Shown: piece after piece, positions 56,201 to 62,500 of the stretch | Layout: the number at the start of each line of letters is the position of its first letter | How positions within the stretch are numbered: the stretch's first letter is position 1 | Assembly: GCF_900113665.1 (NCBI RefSeq) | Contig: NZ_FOQD01000001.1 | Span: 248,001 to 312,000, forward strand | Source: Planctomicrobium piriforme | GTDB lineage: Bacteria > Planctomycetota > Planctomycetia > Planctomycetales > Planctomycetaceae | DNA: 64,000 bases | Direction of reading: 5' to 3' | Notes under the pieces: model-generated | Database searches by the model: none | What the model was told of the DNA's origin: nothing | The model's input: only the letters and a program-made list of their open reading frames with translations | Program-made: the position numbers and the translations under genes

Positions 56201-58454
56201 CCAAGGGGCGGAACAGGCGGGGCGTCGCCATTTCCGCCCAGTCTTTGTGAGCCAATGTGGGCGCCTGCCAGGAAGCGGAATAGTTCGGTAATCCGAATTC
56301 ATCGAAGGAATTCAGGTAAAAGGAATAACTCCCGGCAGGCAGCCCCTCGAGGCTGAACCGCAGTGAATTTCCCAGCACTTCCAGGTCATGCCAGTTGAAC
56401 TCAGGATCGAAAAGTTGCCCGTAGACGTTGCGGGGCTGGCCGTTGAAGTCGATGCCGATATAGTCACCAGCCTGACCGACAGTCGTCGTCGTGAAGCTGA
56501 AGAAGTCGTTTGAGAGCATCACCAGGTTGGACAGCTTTCCGTCGCCCTGCACCATTCCGAGATTGATCCCATCGCCTGTTCCATCCGCCTGGTCGAATCG
56601 GTCTCCGACAGTCACCGGATAGAGCGTCTGCAAAGAATAATTGGAGATCGCCGCGCCTTGCGCACTCGAGACCTTGAGGAGATAGCTCCCTGCCGGAGCA
56701 GTGAGGTCTCGGATCTCCAGCCGATCGCCGATCACGTTCGAACGACCCAGCCGGGTTCTTCCTGTGGAATCATAAAGTTCCAGAACAAGATTCCCGAGCG
56801 AACTGTCGTAGTTGACTTGAAACCAGTTGTTCGTCTCGATCAATGGGGCCGCAGCCTGAATGCGAAACCAGTCGACATCGCCGGGAGAATCAAGGGATAG
56901 GCCGGAGAGCTGGAAAGTCCCATCCGTACTGCTTGCGGTGGCGGCAAAATTGGTCGCCTTGGCGGGCGTGTTGTTCCCGGTCTGATCAAAAGCATCGGGA
57001 CCGGGCCCGTCCACCCGCAGGGTGTACGCGGCATTGCTGTCTGAAACAGTCTGGTTGCCGGCGTAGTACGAAGAGTCAACCGGATGGCTGCGGCCAATGA
57101 TCTTCACATAATACGTTCCGGCAGCGAACGGATTGATGTGCTGCCCGCCTGCGACGGCGGAATCTGTTGTGGTTTGTACCAGTGGCACCCATTTCCGGCC
57201 CGTGGATGTCAAATCAAAGTTGAGTCGAACACCTGACGAATCGTAGAGTTCCACGTCCAGATCCCCAAGTTCTTGATTGAACTCGAGGGAGATGCCGTTT
57301 CCAAAAACCGCAGGTCGATCGAGTGTGAACTTGTACCAGTCCTGATCGCCTCCGGCAGCAATGGCATCGGGACCAATGGTCAACGACCCGCTCAGGGTTC
57401 CCAGGTCGATGGCCGTGGCCAACGTGTTCCCCTGGGTTTCATTTGCATTGTCCTGGCGGACGCCCAACTGGACTCCCGAGATGCTCGGGAAGGAATTCCC
57501 CCCATTGTTGATTGCCAGGTGCCCTTTGGTTCCATTCGTAGGGAGGAAGTCAGGCGTCGATACGGACAGGTCGTACTGCTGCACGTCCGGATACGAGTTT
57601 GAATAGTAGTAAGATCCATCCACGTTCGTCGTGACCGTGTCCGCATATGTGATCGACAGGGTAAATCCCGTCAGATAATTTGCCAGCAAGGCGCCGTAGT
57701 ATCCTTCTTCATCCGTGATTTTTAATTGCCAGCTTCCGGAGACTGTCGATCCATTAAATGTTGAAAGGTGATTTCCTCCATATGGAATAAATGTCCCGCT
57801 GGGAGAAGTTCTTGTGAAGGGATAGTCGATGTCGAGAATCGCGTTGTCATCAAAAGTCGCATTGATGAAAGATCCCGAAGACTCTCCATTATACAGCCTC
57901 ACAGTTTGAGAACCGTGCGTCAGCGTCACGGTGAGATCATTAATCGAATCATTCGTCGTCGCACTCATGGATGCGATTACGTTTGCCACTACGGCATTCG
58001 GCGTGAAGAACGTGTCAGGCGTGATTGTCGCGGTGGCGGATTGGCCGCCGCGGAACAGCTTGTTCAGGGATCCGTAGTCGAAATCCCGGGTGTATTCCAC
58101 ACGCACAGTCTGGCCGGCCAACCCTTGCTCCCCCGGTTCCTGCAGGCCGTTGCCATTGGCGTCGTCGAATGCCGTGCCGGAGATGCTGGCGGAAAGGAGT
58201 TGGCGAATCTCCAGCATCTCGCCAGCCGACCATGGGTGTCGGAATCGTGAGGTGCGACGGTTCGGAGAGATCAGCCAGGCGGCCCATTGCGAGCGCATTC
58301 TCGATAGCAGAGTCGAGAGGGCCGGCGATGCTGTCAGGCGGTTGGTCGGAGTGATGCCGGATTGATTGGAATGCCGGCCTGTGGAGGAGAGTTGCCAGCG
58401 GTGAAAGAGCGATTTGTACCAGCCTGTGCGGCGTCTGTTGAACTTCTTCAGCAT
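47250..58454 (-). CDS. Giant secreted clostripain-family (C11) protein with PPC repeats
   Basis: A 3734-residue protein. The N-terminus has an LEPR-XLL-like motif (MLEIRQLLSA near 82-91) and an SdrD-like segment (GTAFDDANGNGLQEPGE), then a P-domain-like beta sandwich. About 16 pre-peptidase C-terminal (PPC) repeats follow (pattern D-W-F-x-F ... GDL-x-LELYD ... ISL-x-GL-x-AGTYY-x-RV). A C11/clostripain domain spans about 2667-3055, with His2790 (FWNHGNAF) and Cys2838 (SFDACHMQ) as the catalytic dyad. Two more PPC repeats, a Calx-beta-like segment and two ~120-residue cadherin-like repeats end the protein. One PPC repeat is split by a 230-residue Gln-rich insert. It is probably a surface or exported peptidase or adhesin. 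Confidence 0.88.
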   Translation of the reverse strand: MLKKFNRRRTGWYKSLFHRWQLSSTGRHSNQSGITPTNRLTASPALSTLLSRMRSQWAAWLISPNRRTSRFRHPWSAGEMLEIRQLLSASISGTAFDDANGNGLQEPGEQGLAGQTVRVEYTRDFDYGSLNKLFRGGQSATATITPDTFFTPNAVVANVIASMSATTNDSINDLTVTLTHGSQTVRLYNGESSGSFINATFDDNAILDIDYPFTRTSPSGTFIPYGGNHLSTFNGSTVSGSWQLKITDEEGYYGALLANYLTGFTLSITYADTVTTNVDGSYYYSNSYPDVQQYDLSVSTPDFLPTNGTKGHLAINNGGNSFPSISGVQLGVRQDNANETQGNTLATAIDLGTLSGSLTIGPDAIAAGGDQDWYKFTLDRPAVFGNGISLEFNQELGDLDVELYDSSGVRLNFDLTSTGRKWVPLVQTTTDSAVAGGQHINPFAAGTYYVKIIGRSHPVDSSYYAGNQTVSDSNAAYTLRVDGPGPDAFDQTGNNTPAKATNFAATASSTDGTFQLSGLSLDSPGDVDWFRIQAAAPLIETNNWFQVNYDSSLGNLVLELYDSTGRTRLGRSNVIGDRLEIRDLTAPAGSYLLKVSSAQGAAISNYSLQTLYPVTVGDRFDQADGTGDGINLGMVQGDGKLSNLVMLSNDFFSFTTTTVGQAGDYIGIDFNGQPRNVYGQLFDPEFNWHDLEVLGNSLRFSLEGLPAGSYSFYLNSFDEFGLPNYSASWQAPTLAHKDWAEMATPRLFRPLGAVAGELTWDRLSLTSDDAYDAYTFSLGARGTSTDFARIQFDNARGDLSLSLYFQPTDQNGNWVGQPVSVSKSFSQQNVEQISLSGLNPGQYLLVVNAASTGGENSDYSLTIHAPPLTRTDRFESNDVVSTATDLGNLVGTRTIERLSSTLDNRDVFKIHLSQAGTAADLVRIDFNYAYGDLKLGLVDANNNLVSASTQMGGRQELSLAGLPLGDYYIVVQARFAVTRIPGYRLTLQGPSTATYNDWSETIDGRANNNSVSAATSLGVVRGTNVWSNVALTGSADRDYFKFTLAEEAVSGNQVALKFDLSHGDIQIDLLNASGNVLRTIDEPAELKKISLEGLAAGTYYIRIMGTGFSQAWPYSLQIAAPGGRQNSDHLEPNNTRELATDLGAVQTMRTWGTDGPGPLSLDTGSDEDWYKFRLTAQAVQGHFAQISFDSSQGDLSLELYDQDGNLVDSSKTFSDREWINLSGMGSDVAKTYYLRVFSADGKAQPAYSLTISAPGFDQSEGPDTLYTYLPSGFLPVFFPQSGSYSASNLSIESDDSDWFYFQLPSNPVEGDAATISFSHLQGDLRLDLYTNYNGSPIRSSNGTGDSERISLTGLSSSVVYYLKVSGVDGARNPNYQLQINTTPALAADGIDLLPAEQATPYPLYQVQGLYTVHSAYFENRLSIHNSTDVDTFSFTMSSNATASHFVQAAFNHFAGDIDLELYDSTGTVLLGRSATAGNVETISLDGLPARDDQGNLIEYRVKVFGDSGSTNPYYSLTFNTPAPIFSDWAEANNSASQAKDLRGVEGDLTLSGLSLHQAGDLDYFKFQLAAPGIVGTGLTLSSDVGYGTLGLTLYSSNGSTILANSQIYSGTQFISFAGLAAGTYYIRVQAANGTSTVPQYKLNFVAPQSKGDWSEDSSTRGDTRQTAYDLQTAKGDMSWYNLSIHSSSDDDWFAFQLDADAVAGHFVEIITNYQLGDLDLELYDSDGIRLNAATSEDVERVSLDGLKAKIGSVRQTYYLRVVGYRGGTQPNYTLRINAPESGLNGDAIDARSSNNTFATATPLMLNGGAESIGGLSIHQSGDVDFFRFTMPATGAPGSLVAINFDNAQGDLQLQLLDASGQAIPGRSSNGQSGTEAISLNGLAMGETYYVKVSIAGGAVISTQPDYSLTFVTPTDPQPDRLEGNSGNDTFDTASGLREVSGQVSIARLSLTSGDTDFFRFTLLSPGQAGDVIQTLTNITSGRLQLRLYRSSNRTSEIAISNTGFDVQELSLEGLTAGDYFLRVTTVNNVPVGDYSLAITAPTKLQPDSAEGVRGNNGLDTAFELGNVAEVPGRPIPGGAADGLPIRTFDPNDPQQLELFNSYYDAYNKQLAPAIASPAYTVFRGVVNPNAGINAESDYGYLDGGFRNLISQAKLDPTLSVWGGLGYNSGSEMDSLLWNLTPAWAKSNLAGIGINQNQPSPQQLQLQYQQLQLQSLQDQAKYQQQLQYINFYNAKQAEFDQQFRMQQAQYQQQQQNIANQIRSGSNLGTSYGGFTANQLGSFLGLGFLNGAPMASGLAPVAVLPGLSINTPDDQDWFHFDLTQVGRDDDFARIAYVRNLGGLKLTLYVRAGDGTLTEVEQSSTQTGTEEISLDRLQPGSYYVKIEGENGAMNPDYQLEFSLQQPAKEVRADWSEPSNMLATARDLRTIEGTHTFDGLNLHKTGDEDWFALTTTDRAQPDDFIDVRFSENYGDVDIELYDAGGNLISSSTGTTGIEHLPLKAANGTLLPAGKYYVRVFGNAGATSPGYQLTIAATGSTVEADALEYNNTLDLATDLNQFDGLRQLTGLTIQSEAGSSSADEDWFKFTLASSGRASDKLWIDFDNTRGALKIELYNSNGGRILGFPSPTELSLSGIAAGTYYARVVGASTSDSNRYTLNYELQPKVTSDQDDWTIFVYMTAGDLAKYAQQDINELEQAAARLSSSVNLVVLLDQSPDGAFATGGDSQSAWAGAGMAVIQPDLNGDKIATRFLPASGSLATDVNSASSQTLQNFLVWGAQAAPAQKYGLIFWNHGNAFSGSNLDTDTGTTDKLQISEMLAGINSAKSQLGALNLQFISFDACHMQTLEVAQSLGSAAPVVVGSEELETSEGSNYASAFAVLQQNPGSVTGQQLAGAIVHDYGLRNRSNVHGADTLSAVDAASSAMTDLLSALKSFTNAVSSINPGGEHEAALRAAILSARDAATAFSRRSDLRDLRQFLNNVISRTNDNPALSGVRDAAASAIEELDHVVLSKTQDQRSVGGLSIYWPGPGDQIDPAYLTEYATFLTATGWGTFLQRYTTGLPTSLSPVQPDWAEGNNSFARAFNLGDVFGTGNLYTGLSLSAADDVDWYRFRSAKGTDANSRITFATTQAGANVTLELYRADAPGAVLKVASSSNGKITLQPGTLPAGEYLLRVASDSQAILSSYWLVLSTPAATTTSVLESNVSGNHSREKAHSLGAVATSANFSGLAIQGTSTDWYSFTTPRSHTNAAQQSGFVSIRIPGGKSAQASLWSSDGAQLQTTQGRGMLTFTYDVAAGRTYFLSVERGPNSGSTAAPVSYAIQFNNDSAHSPSLNLRTSSSLVSSHAGNTLTVTRADADLTQALTVNLSATPGNLLQLPASVTIPAGSLSVTISLPVVSPLYLIQPKSVTIKATAAGLQQSSLPVTVMQFAPGIAGFDGNISYTEGNSGILLDSDVTVTDPDSSDLAGGKLTVSLVGGKQSTDVLSIRTVGSGANQVTTSGNQVLVGGTIIGNCSGGTSNVALSVTLNANATPALVQKLLRAVAFSSTSRNISTLPRTVQVTLTDGDGGTSAAVSKMIAVTAVNDAPVLAAIGDSVEFAGPAPVLIDSDAKVTDPDSADFNGGKLTVTLSANVQSSDVLSIRHQGTATGMIGVNGSDVAYGGVVIGTFSGGTNKVALVIAFNANATTVGVQALLRSLQFSNASPTRSTAPRTVRFLITDGDGGTSAAAYNTVTFSPLAP
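51548..52247 (-). other. Gln-rich insert splitting one PPC repeat of the giant protein
   Basis: Between NVAEVPGRPIPGG and PVAVLPGLSINTPDD, the PPC repeat is interrupted by about 230 residues. Its middle (DNA about 51650-51865) is Gln-rich (QQLQLQYQQLQLQ, QAQYQQQQQN), likely coiled coil, and the DNA is visibly more AT-rich than the rest of the gene. The other PPC repeats have no such insert. Confidence 0.75.
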
Positions 58455-58835
58455 AATGCCCCGTCCCGAGTGAAATTCCCGTCACGCCCTGTGACATCGG
58501 GGTGAATCAGTCAATGCAAATCAAAAAGCAGTTCAAAATGATCGTGCAAATTGATTCGTTCACGATGATTCTGAATCGCGCCAGCATCTCGATCGTCGTG
58601 CTGGTTTCTGGTCTCAATAGAGTTCAATGCGCAGGCATCACACAAACAAAAAAATCGTGATGTCAGAGCAGGCATACGAAGGCTGATGGTGAGGAGATTG
58701 ACCAGGTCCGCAGATGTGGTCGCGACTCCGAAGATCACCGCCGAAATCTTCTTTGCCAACGGTTTCACCTGAAGTTATGATGTTTCGCAAGCTGAACTTC
58801 TGACCAAACCGAACCTCGACAACGCGGGCCAAACG
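58455..58835. other. Divergent intergenic region, giant protein / ECF sigma
   Basis: 381 bp, AT-rich near 58500-58570, without a credible gene. It holds a GTCAC/GTGAC hairpin at about 58483-58497 and the inverted repeat at 58537-58570. Promoters for both genes are expected here. Confidence 0.45.
58537..58570. promoter_or_regulatory. Inverted repeat upstream of the giant gene
   Basis: AATGATCGTG (58537-58546) and CACGATGATT (58561-58570) pair with one mismatch around a 14-bp spacer, about 85-115 bp upstream of the giant gene start. It could be a dimeric regulator site or a transcript hairpin. Confidence 0.3.
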
Positions 58836-59429
58836 ATGTCGACCGGCAGTACGAGCTTTTCGACATCGCTGAGCCTGATTCGACGCGTTCAGGCGCGCGA
58901 TCCCGAGTCGTGGGATCTGTTGGCGAAGCTCTATGGGCCGCTTGTGTATCGCTGGTGCCGGGTCGCAGGTCTGTCGCCCGTCGATGCACCCGATGTGGTT
59001 CAGAATGTGTTTCTGCTCCTGTTTCGAAAGCTCGATCGGTTTTCTCCGGAGCACCCTCAGGCGTCGTTTCGGGGTTGGCTGTGGACAGTGACCAGAAACG
59101 CCATCCTCGAATATCGGCGGAAGCAGTCGCGGCATCCGTCTGCTGTGGGCGGCTCCGCGGCTTTTCATGAACTCCAGCAACAAGCGGAAGAGATTCTTTC
59201 AGACGAGCTGCGGGATCCGGAACAGGATGAGGGGGCTCTGCTGCAGCGTGCGCTGCGAGTGATCGAAGACAGCGTCGACAAGACGACCTGGCTTGCGTTC
59301 TGGCGAAGTGCCGTCCGCGATGAACCTGCCAGGGAAATCGCAGCTGATCTGGGCGTCACTGCCCACTCGATCAGGCAGGCAAAATACCGGATCCTGTGTC
59401 GACTGCGTGAACTTCTGGCGGACAAATGA
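58836..59429 (+). CDS. ECF sigma-70 factor linked to a Ser/Thr kinase
   Basis: A 197-residue ECF sigma factor: region 2 (about 14-80: LIRRVQARDPESWDLLAKLY, DAPDVVQNVFLLLFRKLDRF, FRGWLWTVTRNAILEYRRK) and region 4 (about 125-195: DKTTWLAFWRSAV, EIAADLGVTAHSIRQAKYRI). A Ser/Thr kinase starts 155 bp downstream on the same strand. ECF factors beside Ser/Thr kinases are a known planctomycete arrangement (ECF-STK groups), and phosphorylation is thought to take the place of an anti-sigma factor. No anti-sigma gene is seen here. Confidence 0.93.
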   Translation: MSTGSTSFSTSLSLIRRVQARDPESWDLLAKLYGPLVYRWCRVAGLSPVDAPDVVQNVFLLLFRKLDRFSPEHPQASFRGWLWTVTRNAILEYRRKQSRHPSAVGGSAAFHELQQQAEEILSDELRDPEQDEGALLQRALRVIEDSVDKTTWLAFWRSAVRDEPAREIAADLGVTAHSIRQAKYRILCRLRELLADK

Positions 59430-59584
59430 GTATTGGATGGACTGATTCGTCCGGAAGAAATGAGCGCGGGGTGATGCCCGCGCATTACTCTCTGTAGATG
59501 GCGCTGGCCACGGATGCGATCTGAATCCAAACTCGTTGAGACAGTATGATGTTGGTTCGGCTTTGAGACCGAGAGGTCGATTGC

Positions 59585-62500
59585 ATGTTTGTGCTGCGGG
59601 AAAAGCATTTCGAAGAACTGGCGGAACAGCTCGCAGTTGCGGAAGGTGAAACTCGCAATCAAGTCGATGCTGCATTGCAGACATTGCAAATCGATTTGCA
59701 ATGCCTGGTTGAGCAACTACGGACCCCTCAGTCAGTCGACCCGTTTGTTAGGGAGCCACAATGTGACGAGGCAGTGAAGCAGGTCTTGTCGGCGACACGC
59801 GAAATCGGGCTTCAAGAACCGGCGCCGCTGCCGCTTCAGCAGATCGGGCAGTACGAACTGCTTTCATTGCTCGGCCAGGGAGGCATGGGCGCCGTTTACA
59901 AGGCCCGGCACCGCAAGCTGGATAAGATTGTGGCGCTGAAAGTCCTGCCTGCCGGAAAGCTTGCAGATCAGCAGGCTGTAATTCGCTTCGAACGCGAGAT
60001 GCGGGCCGTGGGCAAGCTGCAGCATCCCAATATCGTCGCCGCTCATGACGCGGGAGAGATTGACGGTACGCATTACCTCGTCATGGAACTGGTCGACGGG
60101 ATCGACCTTGGAGCGCTGTCCAGAACTTGCGGACTGCTCCCCATCAATGATGCCTGCGAGCTTGTCCGACAGGCGGCACTGGGACTTCAACACGCCTATG
60201 AACACGGTCTCGTGCACCGGGATATCAAGCCGTCAAACCTGATGTTGGCCCGGCAGCAACGGGGAATTGCGGCCACAGTCAAGATCCTGGACATGGGGCT
60301 GGCACTGCTGGAAGAGGCTGCGGTCGAGGACGGCAAGGAACTCACGTCGACCGGGCAGGTGATGGGGACCATTGACTACATGGCCCCGGAGCAGAGTCTT
60401 GACACGCATCAGGTCGACATTCGGGCCGATATTTACAGTCTGGGGGCGACGCTCTTCCGGCTGCTGACAGGCAGAGCACCCTTCGCGGACGGGACGCGTA
60501 CATCCATCACGAAGAAACTGATGACTTTGGCCAACACACCGGCGCCAGACATTCGCACCCTAAGGCCAGATTGTCCGTCTGAAGTCGCCCAATTGGTTGC
60601 TGCATTGCTGGCGAAAGACCCCGCCCAACGGCCGACTCCCCCGAGCGAGCTGGCCCGATTGCTGGCTCCGTTTGCCCAAGGGGCGGACCTGCAGGCTCTG
60701 TTCAACAGCGAGCAAGTAGATCGTTCTGCTCCGACTTCGCTGACGATCACGAAACGGACTGTGGAAGCGAATTCCCCCACGGTCATCCTTTCGACGGACC
60801 TGCCGCAGGGGATTCAGCCTCCCCACAATGGGAAGAGCCGACGACGGCTGGCCTGGGCCGGAGGAGCCGGCGCCGCTGCGCTGCTGGGACTGATGATCAT
60901 CACGATTAACCATGACAATGGGACGAAGACCAGAATCGAAACGAGCGGTCCGTCGAGGAGCGAAATCGAAACGCCGGAGTCGGTCCCTGAAGAGAGTGCG
61001 TCCTCCATCGAAGATCCCGAGCGCGCGGCGGCCGAATGGGTGCTTTCGATCGGCGGAAAACTTCATTTGATTCCGGTCGGCAAACCGGAAATTGAAGTGA
61101 CGCAAGCGCCGTTGCCGCGAGGGGCGTTCACGATTAACAGAATCGACCTCGCGTGGAACAGTCGCGTGAATGATCAGAACCTGGCGAGGTTGAAAAGCTT
61201 AAAATCGTTGAGCCTGCTGAATCTGGAATCCAATCCGCAATTGACGGACGCTGCGATCGCACAGTTGTCGCCTGCGTCGAACATTTACCATATGAATCTC
61301 ACCAACACCGGCATCACTGACGCCTGCTGGGCTCAGTTCGCTCGTTTGACCTCGCTGCGTTCGGTCGCCGTGAGCCTCTGCCGTGAATTGACAGGGACCG
61401 GCATCAGCCACCTCCAGGCACTTCCGGAATTGACTGACCTGTTGATCGGCGAAACCCGGATTGGGGACTCAGCTTTTCTCGAGCTGACTTCGCTGCCGAA
61501 GCTGCGTAATCTGCAAATGTTTGGAGACATCGAAGGCCGTCAGCGACCGCTCACGCCGGCCGGACTGTCGCAACTGGCCCGCGTGGCGCCGGGGCTCGAG
61601 AGCGTGGAACTGCCCCGCAATGCTCTGATTGAAAACGCCGCAGGTCTCTTGGCTCTCCGCGACTTTCCCAAACTCAAATGTTTGGGCTGGCGAGGAACCA
61701 GGTTCACCCCTGATGTGCTCAACGCAATGAAGGACTTGAAATCACTTGAGCAACTGAACATTGTTAACGACTTGCCCCCACTGGACGCGCCGCTTGATCA
61801 GTTGACGCAGGTTCGACATTTGGCCTGGGCAAGTCTCAACTCCATCGACGCTTCAAGGCCTCCTCCCATTCCGGCCTTCCGTCATCCTGGAATTCAGAAG
61901 GTCACGGTGTACCGCGCCGAACTTCACGGCGGGGTCACGGCGTTTCTCAGGACGTGTCCAAATGCAGTGGAAGTCGAGTTCGGCGAGCTTCGCGCCTTCG
62001 CCAATGAAGATGTGGACACGCTGGCCGGACTGAATTCGCTGAAGACACTGACGCTGCAATCGCAAAGCGAAGCGGTGCTACCGCATCTCGATCGGCTGAC
62101 GACTTTACGGCCTGACATCAAACTGGCTGGCCCGGGCGTGCCGACGGAACTGCTGGCGAAACAGGCGGGTGTCACGACGACAGAGAATGTTTCCGCTTCA
62201 TCCAATCCCGCACGCGCGGCGGCCGAGTGGGTGATCTCAGTGGGTGGAGCCGTAAGCGTTCATTCCGGGGATCAGTACTTCAAAGAAATAACTCGCTTGG
62301 CCGACTTGCCGTCGGCGCCGATGACAATCGATGCAGTATTGCTCAGCGGACGGCAGAACTTGTCGGTCCCAGGAATGTCTTTGGTGGCGCGAGTCGGCAG
62401 CATGCGGGAACTACGTTTGAGCGATGCCCGGCTCGACGACGATCTACTCGCCGCGCTCGCGCCGCTCTCCCAGATCGACGTGCTCTGGTTTGACGGATCG

